64,000 nt of DNA, from NCBI GenBank assembly GCA_029936675.1, contig JAPYSB010000001.1, positions 238,669 to 302,668 of the forward strand. The letters are read 5' to 3'. Numbering within the stretch: position 1 is the first letter of the stretch; each line of letters opens with the position of its first letter. Source of the stretch: Dehalococcoidia bacterium (lineage in GTDB: Bacteria; Chloroflexota; Dehalococcoidia; Lucifugimonadales; UBA826). Position numbers and translations under genes: made by a program. The notes beneath the pieces were generated by a model. That model did no database searches. It was not told the DNA's origin and saw nothing but the letters and a program-made list of their open reading frames with translations. Positions 34,928 through 43,787 of this stretch are shown here, one piece after another.

Positions 34928-36064
34928 TTAATTCTGTATTCCCTTTTCTAATTCTAAAACCTCATCGTCTTCCATCGAAATACCGTACCTTGGTGGATTA
35001 TTAAAGTATATTAATAACTCCTTTATGGAAGCGGCAATCGGTGGACCTAATACCACCCCCCAAAGACCTGCTATTTCGCTACCAACCACAATAGATACCA
35101 ATATCATCAGAGGATGCAATCTCATGGCAAAACTATGAACTCGGGGAACTATAATCGCCCCCTGGAAAAGCTGCACACCCAAATATAATAGCAACACCCA
35201 AACGATTTGTTCTGGGGAAGTGGATAGAACCACAATTATAGTAGGGATAACAGCGAGCCAAGCTCCTACAATTGGGACTAACTCAAATATCCCGGCCACA
35301 GCTCCTAAAAGAATTGCATATTTCACCCCCATAAGCATTAAGCCAATTGAGATACAGGCCCATACCACGGCTGCTAAAGTGAATTGTGCTCTGACATACG
35401 CACCGATAATCCGGTTCAGAATTCTTAATACATACACGACATGGATCTGCGTATCTGTAGGAAATACCTCAACAAACGATTCTCGGACTTTCTCTCTATC
35501 CCTCAAAAAATAAAAAACAAATAAGGGCAACACGACGAGTCCTACTACCAAAGTCAAAGCATGAACTGCAGCCACTGCGGTTCTACCAACAAGTCCGCGA
35601 AAGGCCCCTAGTAATATCTCTCCCCCATTTTCCAATAACCGATCGATTTCCACCCGTACCTCTTCCGGAATATTCGAGGCATATTCCTCATTCCAACTCT
35701 CCACTGTGGTTCTCGCGTCGGTAATAAGATTAGGTATATTAGTAATCAGCTCACTTGATTGCTTAAACATTGGAGGGATCACTAGCACCAGGCACCCAGC
35801 AATTATTAAGAATGCAGTAAGGGTCACTATTGTTATCGATAAGCCTCGGGCTAATTTAGGCTTGGTATTTTTTAATGGAACAAACTGTTCTATAAAATTG
35901 ACAAAAGGGTGAAGTATATAAGTTAAGATTATTCCCAATACAAGGGGAAATAGAGCCCCTCTGACAAGATATAATCCAAAACACACAACCACCCCGATGA
36001 AAACATAAAATGACACTTTGGCCACTTTTTCCAATGAGGCATTAAAATTGCCGGGCTGCTGCAT
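34928..36064 (-). CDS. AI-2E family transporter (PerM/UPF0118)
   Basis: A 378-residue membrane protein with an N-terminal helix pair, a large loop (about 95-165) and five further helices. Family features include the GAVAGIFELVPIVG segment (about 252-265) and the GLWGVVLGPPIAA end. Family members have been linked to AI-2 export, ion/proton antiport and permease functions; the substrate is not clear. It stands upstream of the crotonases with a 37-nt gap. Confidence 0.9.
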   Translation of the reverse strand: MQQPGNFNASLEKVAKVSFYVFIGVVVCFGLYLVRGALFPLVLGIILTYILHPFVNFIEQFVPLKNTKPKLARGLSITIVTLTAFLIIAGCLVLVIPPMFKQSSELITNIPNLITDARTTVESWNEEYASNIPEEVRVEIDRLLENGGEILLGAFRGLVGRTAVAAVHALTLVVGLVVLPLFVFYFLRDREKVRESFVEVFPTDTQIHVVYVLRILNRIIGAYVRAQFTLAAVVWACISIGLMLMGVKYAILLGAVAGIFELVPIVGAWLAVIPTIIVVLSTSPEQIVWVLLLYLGVQLFQGAIIVPRVHSFAMRLHPLMILVSIVVGSEIAGLWGVVLGPPIAASIKELLIYFNNPPRYGISMEDDEVLELEKGIQN

Positions 36065-36199
36065 AGTATCGGATCCAAGTATTGACTGTCTGACCCATTA
36101 TGTTACTAGAAAGTTTCACAGGCAAGCGACAATATGCTAGGGAAGTTCAAGATTGTTTATCTAGAAATGTACCTGGATTTAAATCCTAGATTCTGAGTA

Positions 36200-36835
36200 T
36201 TATGATGGTATAACTACCACTCTCCTATCACGCCCTTCGCCTGAGCTCTCAGTATACACCTCTGAATTTTCAGCTAGCGCAATGTGAACCAATCTTCTCT
36301 CCCTAGCCGACATAGGCTCTAATTCAATCGATCTGCCAGTCTTCACAACTCGTTGAGCCACCCTGCTGGCTAGATTAGCCAAAGATTGCTTTCGTCTCTC
36401 ATCATAACCTTCAACATCAAGAGAGATGTTCGCCCTTTCCCCGGTTTGCCTTCCCACAATGAATCTTGTCAGAAATTGAAGGGATCTAAGGGTCTCGCCT
36501 TTGCGGCCAATAAGTAATCCGGAATCATCCCCTTCTATCTCAAAGACCGGTCCTCCGGTCTCTTCATTGTCAGCCTCTTTCAAATTGACCACGACATCCA
36601 CATCCATGTGAGACACAAGGTTTTTTATGACTTCATTAGCCGAATCTAAAACATCTGAAGTCCCATCAACTCTGGTAACTCTAACGGAGGCCAATTCACT
36701 ACCAATTCCTAGAATACCGGGTTTACCTCTGCTAATGACGTCTATTTCTACCTCTACGCGGTCTGCGTCTAGTTCTTTTAGGGCGATTTCTATCGCCTCT
36801 TCCACTGTCTTCGCTTTCATTTCTATCGACTTCAT
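36200..36835 (-). CDS. khpB: RNA-binding protein KhpB/Jag (Jag_N-KH-R3H)
   Basis: KH/R3H RNA-binding protein that in Gram-positives works with KhpA in post-transcriptional control and cell-envelope growth. Residues 1-50 form the Jag_N domain (AKTVEEAIEIAL, GILGIG). A KH domain follows with GLLIGRKGETLRSLQFL (about 110-126), and a C-terminal R3H domain has LEPMSARERRLVHIAL. ATG at 36835 follows GGAGGAGG; the longer frame to 36913 is not needed. The first 104 nt overlap the end of yidC in another frame, so its ribosome site encodes EEE in YidC. Confidence 0.93.
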   Translation of the reverse strand: MKSIEMKAKTVEEAIEIALKELDADRVEVEIDVISRGKPGILGIGSELASVRVTRVDGTSDVLDSANEVIKNLVSHMDVDVVVNLKEADNEETGGPVFEIEGDDSGLLIGRKGETLRSLQFLTRFIVGRQTGERANISLDVEGYDERRKQSLANLASRVAQRVVKTGRSIELEPMSARERRLVHIALAENSEVYTESSGEGRDRRVVVIPS

Positions 36836-37652
36836 TTGTTTGTTCCTCCTCCAGAACCGGTGGTGCCCCACCTGCAATAGCTGCAGCGGGCTGAGATGCC
36901 CGGCTGCTGGCAAAACTAAGTAAATTTTTCATTGGATCCCAACCTGTGATAAACCCTTGGATTACTATGCCAACGATATTTGACACCACCCAATATAGAG
37001 CCAACCCACTAGGGAACGACATTGTAAAAAAGCCAAACATTATAGGCATCATCCACAGCATCATTTTGTTGGTGGAAGCCTGCCTATCGTCCATAGCCGG
37101 CATGGTGGTCATTTTTTGCATTAGAAACATGGAAATTCCGACCAATATTGGCATCACTACTGGGGAAGGATCAGGATTAGCTAAATCCATCCAAATAAAT
37201 TGGCTATTGATAGGAACCACATCATGAACCAACGGTAACCATCCATACATATGGCCTGACAGTTTAACCAAACTTTCAGGAGTGTTGGGCACCGTCTGTA
37301 ATATTGCTTGATACAAACCAATCCAAATGGGAAATTGAATGAACATAGGTCCCAAGCAACCGATAGGGTTAACTCCTTGTTCCTTGTAAAGCTTCATCGT
37401 CTCCTGAGACTGTTTTTGTTTGTCATTTTTAAATTTATTTTGTATTTCTTTAATCTTCGGTTGCAGTGCTGTCATAGATTTCATCTGTTTGCTTTGTTTT
37501 ACCGTTAAAGGCATCATGACAGCGCGAATAAGTACCGTGAAAAGTATTATCGCCAACCCGAAGTTACTGATGGCTATGCTGTAGAGGACTAGCAAACTAT
37601 TAATCATCGGCTGGATGATTATGCTATTCCATAATTGAGAAAATATTTCCAA
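36732..37652 (-). CDS. yidC: Membrane protein insertase YidC (Oxa1 family)
   Basis: Inserts and folds inner-membrane proteins. The 306-residue protein has the short Gram-positive-like architecture: an N-terminal helix without the large periplasmic domain, then FGLAIILFTVLIRAVMMPLT (about 31-50) with the conserved hydrophilic-groove Arg, a coiled cytosolic loop (KQMKSMTALQPKIKE), NPIGCLGPMFIQFPIWIGLY and the remaining helices. The C-terminal tail is acidic and then strongly basic (KRTRRRPRRGRNRRH), typical of ribosome-contacting tails. The last 34 residues are encoded in the overlap with khpB. Confidence 0.96.
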   Translation of the reverse strand: MEIFSQLWNSIIIQPMINSLLVLYSIAISNFGLAIILFTVLIRAVMMPLTVKQSKQMKSMTALQPKIKEIQNKFKNDKQKQSQETMKLYKEQGVNPIGCLGPMFIQFPIWIGLYQAILQTVPNTPESLVKLSGHMYGWLPLVHDVVPINSQFIWMDLANPDPSPVVMPILVGISMFLMQKMTTMPAMDDRQASTNKMMLWMMPIMFGFFTMSFPSGLALYWVVSNIVGIVIQGFITGWDPMKNLLSFASSRASQPAAAIAGGAPPVLEEEQTNEVDRNESEDSGRGDRNRPKRTRRRPRRGRNRRH

Positions 37653-37674
37653 GTCTATTGTCCTCTGTTTTTAG

Positions 37675-38838
37675 TTAGCAATCCGGAGACCAGTCACTAG
37701 GTTGTGGATTTTTATCGTCTTTCAGCAAATTAGAAAAATATGGTGCATCCCACTTTTCATCGGGGTTTCCGTTTGCTTTGACGGTCAAGGCTCTCACTGA
37801 ATGATCTCGCACACTGAAGTAAATCTCAAATCCATCCGATGTAATCGGGGACTGTATGCTATCGCCCACATCACAGCTAGCCAACACTTCTCCTGAACTT
37901 GTCTCGGCTATACGAATTTCCCCATCGGTGGAGCCCACAACTATCATGTCAGAAACGATAGCAGGGGATCCGACGATTGCACCATTCGTTTCTAGTTCCC
38001 ATTTCTTTTTACCGGATCTGACATCCAAAGCATATAGTTTTCCATCTAATGACGGAATGTAAATAGTCTGGCCCTCAATTACAGCACCACCCCAATACCA
38101 GTTAGACGCTTTCTCGAAAACCCACTCTTCAACGCCTGTGTGCAAATCAAATGCGTAAAAAACACCGTCAAAGGACCCTACAAAAACGGTATCTTCCTCA
38201 ATCACTGGAGTTGCTGCAACAGCACCCCCAGTCTCGGTTTTCCAAAGGAGTTCACCTGTATCTTTATTCAGAGCATATACATAATGATCGAGTGAAGTAA
38301 TTATAAGCGTGTCGTCGTGAATTACTGGGGTAGACCATATTTCTCCATCGACCTTATATGACCAGTCATCAACAAAAGTAACTTGTTGATTTGAGAAATC
38401 TAAATCGTAAGATCTCAATATGCCATCGCTGGATCCTATGTAAAGATTATTTTCATGAATTAATGGTCCTCCAACTATTTCAAAATCGTCACTAACTACT
38501 TCAGTTTCGACGATTCTCCCAGTATCGACTTCTATAGCCTGAATCTTTCCGTCGTACACCCCCACAAAAACGATTCCATTAGATACTGCAGGCAAGCCGT
38601 ATGCGGCTCTCTTATTTTCATCTTCTTCATTCACCCTCATCAAATCTGGTTTCCATATATGTTTCCCTGTATTCTTATCGAGAACCATGATATGACCATC
38701 CATGCTAGCAAGAACGAGGCGGTTGTCATCCACCAAAACACCTGACCAACCCTGAGCGCTACTAATTCTCGAGCAACCCACAATAGTAATCAGTAGCAAA
38801 AGTAGACAAACCGATATTTTTTTGTTTTTAGAAAACAT
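37675..38838 (-). CDS. PQQ-like beta-propeller lipoprotein (BamB-like)
   Basis: A 387-residue protein with a lipoprotein signal (lipobox TIVGC, Cys22) and about seven PQQ-like propeller blades. Repeats of the form ALNKDTGELLWKTETGG, ALDVRSGKKKWELETNG and VLDKNTGKHIWKPD are spread through the chain. The fold scaffolds protein contacts rather than binding PQQ. It sits between yidD and yidC, 22 nt before yidC, replacing nothing known there. An envelope-assembly role with YidC is suggested by position only. Confidence 0.88.
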   Translation of the reverse strand: MFSKNKKISVCLLLLLITIVGCSRISSAQGWSGVLVDDNRLVLASMDGHIMVLDKNTGKHIWKPDLMRVNEEDENKRAAYGLPAVSNGIVFVGVYDGKIQAIEVDTGRIVETEVVSDDFEIVGGPLIHENNLYIGSSDGILRSYDLDFSNQQVTFVDDWSYKVDGEIWSTPVIHDDTLIITSLDHYVYALNKDTGELLWKTETGGAVAATPVIEEDTVFVGSFDGVFYAFDLHTGVEEWVFEKASNWYWGGAVIEGQTIYIPSLDGKLYALDVRSGKKKWELETNGAIVGSPAIVSDMIVVGSTDGEIRIAETSSGEVLASCDVGDSIQSPITSDGFEIYFSVRDHSVRALTVKANGNPDEKWDAPYFSNLLKDDKNPQPSDWSPDC

Positions 38839-38882
38839 CTTTCAGTTAAATTTAGCCTTTGTCACTTGATATAGTTTTTGAG

Positions 38883-39116
38883 TTATGGGACAGGATCGTA
38901 CCCTCTAGTTCCAAATGGCCTACATCTAAGTAGCCGTTTGAAGGTGATTCCAGTACCCGTAGCTAGACCGTATCGGTCTATGGCCGCATAAGCGTAATCT
39001 GAGCATGTCGGTAAATGTCGGCATCCCACAGGTAAGAAAGGTGAAATCAATTTTTTATAGGATTTTATTAGCCCTAATACTGTCGATTTAACAAAGTTCT
39101 CTTTTCGTAGTTTCAA
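38883..39116 (-). CDS. yidD: Membrane protein insertion efficiency factor YidD
   Basis: A 77-residue member of the YidD family, which helps YidC-dependent insertion. The signature SYKKLISPFLPVGCRHLPTCS (in two parts, about 19-39) and the end RLLRCRPFGTRGYDPVP are typical. The start 6 nt after the rnpA stop suggests coupling. Cys-rich and basic, probably membrane-peripheral. Confidence 0.95.
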   Translation of the reverse strand: MKLRKENFVKSTVLGLIKSYKKLISPFLPVGCRHLPTCSDYAYAAIDRYGLATGTGITFKRLLRCRPFGTRGYDPVP

Positions 39117-39122
39117 TCTATT

Positions 39123-39476
39123 TCACATTTTCTCGGTCGATATTAGGCTAGCGTTATTCAAAAGTTTGTACATTGAAGACGATATTCCATTGTAATCAGA
39201 GTTTAATATCCCATTTCTAGCGATAAAAACTATATCCATTCCGTCAATTATTCGAATGGAACTAGCGGATTCCTTCAACCTTCTTTTATATTTGTTCCTA
39301 ACAGTGGCTCCTCCAATTCTCTTTGAAACAATAAACCCCAATCGAGACCCTTTATATTTCCCTACTGTTTCTTGATCCATAGCAAGCATGACCAGGTTAA
39401 AGTCAGCAGATCCAGCACCATTTTTTTTTACAGAATCAAAGTCGGAGGAGTTACGTAGCTTTTGGTATTTTTGCAT
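39123..39476 (-). CDS. rnpA: Ribonuclease P protein component
   Basis: Protein subunit that helps RNase P RNA bind pre-tRNA. The 117-residue sequence has LRNSSDFDSVKKNG near the start, GFIVSKRIGGATVRNKYKRRLKE (RNR-type motif, about 48-70) and a C-terminal helix. Gene order rpmH-rnpA-yidD-yidC-khpB is the standard bacterial block, apart from the inserted propeller gene. Confidence 0.95.
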   Translation of the reverse strand: MQKYQKLRNSSDFDSVKKNGAGSADFNLVMLAMDQETVGKYKGSRLGFIVSKRIGGATVRNKYKRRLKESASSIRIIDGMDIVFIARNGILNSDYNGISSSMYKLLNNASLISTEKM

Positions 39477-39559
39477 GTAGCCACTCTAATTCGATCAGTC
39501 GACCATAAAATATGTACATTGATACAGTGGCGAATTTGCCAAAACTGACAACAATAAAA

Positions 39560-39697
39560 CTATACAGTCAGCCTCTGACGCCCTTTGAACATTCGCCTCT
39601 TAAGGACATTCCGACCGCCTTTAGTGCTCATACGGGATCTGAACCCATGTACTCGCATGCGGCGTCTGTTTTTTGGTTGATAGGTTCTTTTTGGCAT
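39560..39697 (-). CDS. rpmH: 50S ribosomal protein L34
   Basis: A 45-residue, arginine-rich protein, [20 protein letters not shown] followed by [15 protein letters not shown] and a short tail, matching L34 end to end. The ATG at 39697 is 16 nt after the nearest A/T-rich upstream region; GGAATATC before it is a weak ribosome site. Too short for a 60-residue ORF cut-off. It begins the rpmH-rnpA block; dnaA is not next to it in this window. Confidence 0.97.
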   Translation of the reverse strand: MPKRTYQPKNRRRMRVHGFRSRMSTKGGRNVLKRRMFKGRQRLTV

Positions 39698-39793
39698 TGA
39701 TATTCCTTAAATTAACCTACAAATTTTACTTACATCAGTAGAACAGTGTCAATTTGTTTAGCAGCCGAATCTCGCCCCTCTTCTAAATCGTTA

Positions 39794-40531
39794 TTATTTC
39801 GGATGCTCCATCAGGACCGTGACACCCATATCTATGAACTTATTCCTCAGCTTATGATCATAGCTTCTAAAGCTAATCTTTGTCTTAGAGTCTTGCAGCT
39901 GGTCTAAGGCATGCTTCACGCAATCATCAACTGTTTGAATCAGATGTTTGGGATGGGCCTCAATATCATAAAGTAAATCATTAGGCCCCCATGTAAGACA
40001 GTCAACACCATCGATGGCAAGTTCACTCACTGTCGTCACCGCTCTAAGAGATTCCATTTGCATCGACAAAAATCCGGTTTGATTCCACCAGCTGCCATAC
40101 TCGGTTCTATCAGGCTTCTCTCCTACCTTGTACCGAGCAGCCCCCCCAACGCTCCTTCCTCCCATCTGAGGATAATAAAAATAGTGGACGGCTTCTTTCA
40201 CTGTTTCAAGGGTTTCAACTTGAGGTACCTCAATACCTACAGGGCCCAGATCAAGAATGTTACCTATCAAATAGGCATGCCTAGTGTGTTTAATCCTAAA
40301 TTGGGAAGGAATACCTAAATTACTAGCCGACTCACAAAATTTTACCAATGTATCCTCGTTGAAAGCGGCATGCTGACTGTCAGTAAAAACAAATGCATAA
40401 TCATCCTTACTGAGGATGGTTTCCATTTCTGATTCAGATGCATCTAAAGGCACTGAAACTCCGATTAAGATCTCTCCTGATTGGATTCTTTGTTTGAGAT
40501 TCAAATCACTCCTTTTTTCTCCCCGAAACAT
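39794..40531 (-). CDS. HpcH/HpaI aldolase family protein
   Basis: TIM-barrel metal-dependent aldolase/lyase family including 4-hydroxy-2-oxoheptanedioate aldolase. The 245-residue protein begins NLKQRIQSGEILIGVSVPL. The key features are DSQHAAFNEDTL (catalytic His region, about 52-63), the metal-ligand Glu in GIEVPQVE (about 118-125) and YYPQMGGRSVGGAARY. The second ligand region VDCLTWGPNDLLYDI is slightly altered. It probably cleaves or forms a 2-oxoacid; substrate unknown. Independent gene, separated from the Nudix gene by 31 nt. Confidence 0.88.
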   Translation of the reverse strand: MFRGEKRSDLNLKQRIQSGEILIGVSVPLDASESEMETILSKDDYAFVFTDSQHAAFNEDTLVKFCESASNLGIPSQFRIKHTRHAYLIGNILDLGPVGIEVPQVETLETVKEAVHYFYYPQMGGRSVGGAARYKVGEKPDRTEYGSWWNQTGFLSMQMESLRAVTTVSELAIDGVDCLTWGPNDLLYDIEAHPKHLIQTVDDCVKHALDQLQDSKTKISFRSYDHKLRNKFIDMGVTVLMEHPK

Positions 40532-40562
40532 TTAAACCACTTAGGTCAGGTAGCCTAAATAA

Positions 40563-41315
40563 TTATTTTTGCATAAAGAACTCGAATTTTTCTGCCGGTC
40601 CGTATCCGTCAATGGACATTACTTTCAGGCCTTCATTTTCTGTTGCCGACCTGACAATAGTTTTATTAAACAAATGAACAGACTCTTCATTCAAAAATCG
40701 ATCGACTGGCATCCATAAGCATTCGGCTATTTCTTCTTCCTGCATTGTTATTTCATTGTCTAATGGAGATAACCTGGCCACAAAATAAATATCTGATTTA
40801 CCATACCTATAACCATGCCAATGTCTAAAAAAGGTGAGTGCCTGGAAGGTGGTAGAAATTCCTGTTTCCTCAAATACCTCTCTAACAGCAGCCTCCGCCA
40901 GATGTTCTCCTGGTTGCAAAGCACCCCCTGGCAATTTATATCCAGGGCCTCTTCCAGATGCTCTATACCTCTCTGAAACAACCAAAATCTCATTATTCTT
41001 GTTTATTACAACGCCTCCAATACCTATGTAATGAGTTGCATAGGGGGGCACAAAGGCATTTTCCTCAACTTGAAGTGTCATCATTGCGTATTCCTCGGTG
41101 GCGTGGTGAAATAAAAACCCCTCCTCCGATGCCCTAGGAATAGCCTTGAAGGCTAATTTAGGAATCTCCAGCCAGGCAACTTTAATATCCTTTGTACGCC
41201 ATGTTTGGATAGCATGCATTAACCCGGTTTCAAATTCTGAAACCAGGGATGGCACCGATTTTGGATCAATAACTGCCCCACCAAAAGGGTTCACAGACCA
41301 AACTAAATCACTCAT
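40563..41315 (-). CDS. Nudix hydrolase, NUDT6-like
   Basis: A 250-residue hydrolase of nucleoside diphosphates linked to another group. The Nudix box GGALQPGEHLAEAAVREV continuing FEETGI (about 124-147) has all the required residues. The N-terminal 95 residues (VAWLEIPKLAFKAIPRAS, FLFHHA) resemble the pre-Nudix domain of NUDT6/antisense-FGF-like proteins, less common in bacteria. Substrate unknown. Same strand as the aldolase gene. Confidence 0.87.
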   Translation of the reverse strand: MSDLVWSVNPFGGAVIDPKSVPSLVSEFETGLMHAIQTWRTKDIKVAWLEIPKLAFKAIPRASEEGFLFHHATEEYAMMTLQVEENAFVPPYATHYIGIGGVVINKNNEILVVSERYRASGRGPGYKLPGGALQPGEHLAEAAVREVFEETGISTTFQALTFFRHWHGYRYGKSDIYFVARLSPLDNEITMQEEEIAECLWMPVDRFLNEESVHLFNKTIVRSATENEGLKVMSIDGYGPAEKFEFFMQK

Positions 41316-41444
41316 ATCGCCTCCATTTACTTAAGCACAGGGAAGTATATTGTTGTGCCTCACTCACGGCAACCAACAGAAAATATTTGCCCAGAAATTG
41401 TTGCTATATAATGCCTTCAAGCTTAATCGAAATGGGACTTACAA

Positions 41445-42677
41445 ATGAAATACATTATTCAATCAGACAGATTAATTGACGGCTCAGGTTCTATCCCCTT
41501 ACAAAAGGGAGCAATAGTTATTGAAGGGGACAAAATTTCCAAAATTTGTACCAGTAACAGATTGACTGAAACAGATAAAAATCAGGCTGAAATTCTATCA
41601 GTCCCAGGAGGATCTATCCTTCCTGGATTTATAGAAATGCATTCTCATATACATTGCAGTTCGGAGGCCGACGCCTACGAACATATTACTACTGAAAGTA
41701 ATGAAACTTTTTTATTACGCGGCACCCAGGCAGTAAGGGCAGCACTCTCTTCCGGAGTCACCACCATGAGGGATCTTGGGAGTAGAAACGAAGTTGTTTT
41801 CCCGCTTAGGGAAGGTATAAATCGCGGTATAATTCCAGGCCCTAGGCTCCTTGTTGCAGGAACTCCCGTGACCACAACCGGTGGGCACTGCAACATGTTT
41901 GGAACTGAAGCTAATACTTCAGAAGAGGTCGTCAAGGCAATTAGACAACAATTCAAGCTTGGAGCCGATTGTATAAAAATAATGTCCACAGGTGGCGGAT
42001 TTACTCCTGGAACCAATGTCAGGGCTCCTCAGTATAGTTCCGAGATACTGAAAAACGCTGTGAATGACGCAGAGAGACTTGGGCTTAAAGTAGCGGCACA
42101 CTGTCATGCAGCTGAAGGGGTTAAGAATTGTATGGAGGCTGGTATACACAACCTGATACATTGCTCCTGGTTATCTAGTAACCCGTCAGAACTCTATGAC
42201 TATGACGGAGAGGTTGCAGATCAGATCGCCGAAAAAGGTATTTATGTGGATCCCACGCTTGCTCTTTCTCACCTCAACAAATTAAGAGGCAGAGCTATCC
42301 GACCGGATTCTGGGGCAATGAGAGACCCTGAAAAAAGGTTTGAAATTCTCAGAGACATGTGGGACCGAGGTGTCAAATTCGTCACTGGGATGGATTCTGG
42401 AATGACAAACGCACGTTTTGACGATTTTGCCTACATTCCAGAGGTAATGGTGAAAAACATGTACATATCTCCGCTAGAAGCAATAACTTGCGCAACGAAG
42501 ACATCAGCCGAATGTCTGGGAATGGAAGAGGAAATCGGCACATTAGAGGCTGGCAAATCTGCCGATGTCATCGTTGTGAACGGAGACCCATCGGAGGATA
42601 TAACCAGACTCCACGATGTAAATACGATTGTTTCTCAAGGCACGCTTGTAAAGAGGGAAAATACTTTGCTCATATAG
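41445..42677 (+). CDS. Amidohydrolase (imidazolonepropionase/prolidase-like)
   Basis: A 410-residue metal-dependent hydrolase. Metal and catalytic residues: HSHIH (about 66-70), the lysine in CIKIMSTGGG (about 180), HCHAAEG (about 219), a later His in IHNLIHCSW and the Asp in TGMDSGMTN (about 318). The C-terminal GTLEAGKSADVIVVNG closes the beta-sandwich. Such enzymes hydrolyse cyclic amides or dipeptides; no more specific call is possible. Lone plus-strand gene converging with modC, with a weak hairpin between the two ends. Confidence 0.9.
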   Translation: MKYIIQSDRLIDGSGSIPLQKGAIVIEGDKISKICTSNRLTETDKNQAEILSVPGGSILPGFIEMHSHIHCSSEADAYEHITTESNETFLLRGTQAVRAALSSGVTTMRDLGSRNEVVFPLREGINRGIIPGPRLLVAGTPVTTTGGHCNMFGTEANTSEEVVKAIRQQFKLGADCIKIMSTGGGFTPGTNVRAPQYSSEILKNAVNDAERLGLKVAAHCHAAEGVKNCMEAGIHNLIHCSWLSSNPSELYDYDGEVADQIAEKGIYVDPTLALSHLNKLRGRAIRPDSGAMRDPEKRFEILRDMWDRGVKFVTGMDSGMTNARFDDFAYIPEVMVKNMYISPLEAITCATKTSAECLGMEEEIGTLEAGKSADVIVVNGDPSEDITRLHDVNTIVSQGTLVKRENTLLI

Positions 42678-42702
42678 CCTTAAACGAACGCATTTTTAGG
42701 CT
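42676..42702. terminator. Short hairpin between convergent genes (weak terminator)
   Basis: AGCCT/AGGCT with an inner AAA/TTT, one mismatch and a loop of about 9-11 nt spans the stops of the amidohydrolase and modC genes. The A/T-rich inner stem makes it weak; listed as a possible shared terminator only. Confidence 0.35.
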
Positions 42703-43787
42703 TAATACACTTCCATTGGTGTGACACTGGTAGCTTTTATGATCAAATACACCTCGTCAAATGTCCTTAATCCTAGGTCCAAGACCGATTGTTTAGTAAG
42801 GGCTGCTGTAAGACTGCACCCTCCAATTTCACAATCTATGAACGTTGGATTCTCAGAGTGATTGATACTTGAAATATTGGCCCTCAATATGTTCCGGGCA
42901 CTTATTGCAGCAGGCGGGTATTTACTGACGATAATATCAGAGGCTTTAATCGAAACAGTGGCTTGCTTACCTTTTTCTGATGCAAGTTTTGGAGTGATCA
43001 ACCTAACATCCCCTATTTTTAGGGACGATAAGTTCTCATCTACTGGACCTTCAACAACACCTTGGAGAATATTTTCAAAGGATCCATAATCCACATAATC
43101 GGCCACAGAGCTATTATTCAACAGCAGAGACGACTCTCCTTCCACTACCTTCATCCCATTTCTAATTACGATGACAGAATCAGCCAAAGCGATCATCTCA
43201 GAAACAGAATGGGACACGTAGATCATGTCTAAATTCCATTCCCTAGATACTTCGCGAAGTTTTTCTAATATGAATCCCCTGAAAGGCAGGTCCAAAGAGG
43301 CTAATGGTTCGTCTAAAAGTAATAAATCTGGAGAAGCTGCCAAGCTTCTGCCCAAAGCAACTCGCTGGCGCTCCCCTCCAGACAAATTCGTGACTCCTCG
43401 TTCCATGATTTGTTCTAGTTGTAGCAAATACACAATGTCTTCCAAACTTCCTATTCTTCTATATTTTTCGGTGAGATTATAACCAAATTCCAAGTTTTCC
43501 CTTACCGTTAAATGCGGGAATAATGCAGAATGCTGATGAACGTACCCTACCCTTCTTTTTTCCGGGGATATGTTGATTTTAGGTCTTGAAGAAAACACAG
43601 TTTTAGAATTTAGGGTTATCAGTCCACCATCAGGATCTTCAAAGCCAGCAATACAATTTAATAAGGTTGACTTACCACTGGCCGATGGACCAAAAATGCC
43701 AGTTATTCCATTTCCTATGGCCGATTGTATCGACAACTCAAAATCACCGTATCTTTTTGTAACATTTAATTCAATAGACACTGTCAA
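42702..43787 (-). CDS. modC: Molybdate ABC transporter ATP-binding protein
   Basis: A 361-residue ABC ATPase. Walker A GPSASGKSTLLN, signature LSGGERQRVALGR, Walker B LLLLDEPLASLD. The C-terminal third (about 235-360) has two regulatory TOBE-type domains (ENILQGVVEG, SARNILRANISSI) that bind molybdate in ModC proteins. Starts on the base after the modB stop. Supplies molybdate for molybdenum cofactor; moeB lies at 56.4 kb. Confidence 0.93.
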   Translation of the reverse strand: MTVSIELNVTKRYGDFELSIQSAIGNGITGIFGPSASGKSTLLNCIAGFEDPDGGLITLNSKTVFSSRPKINISPEKRRVGYVHQHSALFPHLTVRENLEFGYNLTEKYRRIGSLEDIVYLLQLEQIMERGVTNLSGGERQRVALGRSLAASPDLLLLDEPLASLDLPFRGFILEKLREVSREWNLDMIYVSHSVSEMIALADSVIVIRNGMKVVEGESSLLLNNSSVADYVDYGSFENILQGVVEGPVDENLSSLKIGDVRLITPKLASEKGKQATVSIKASDIIVSKYPPAAISARNILRANISSINHSENPTFIDCEIGGCSLTAALTKQSVLDLGLRTFDEVYLIIKATSVTPMEVY

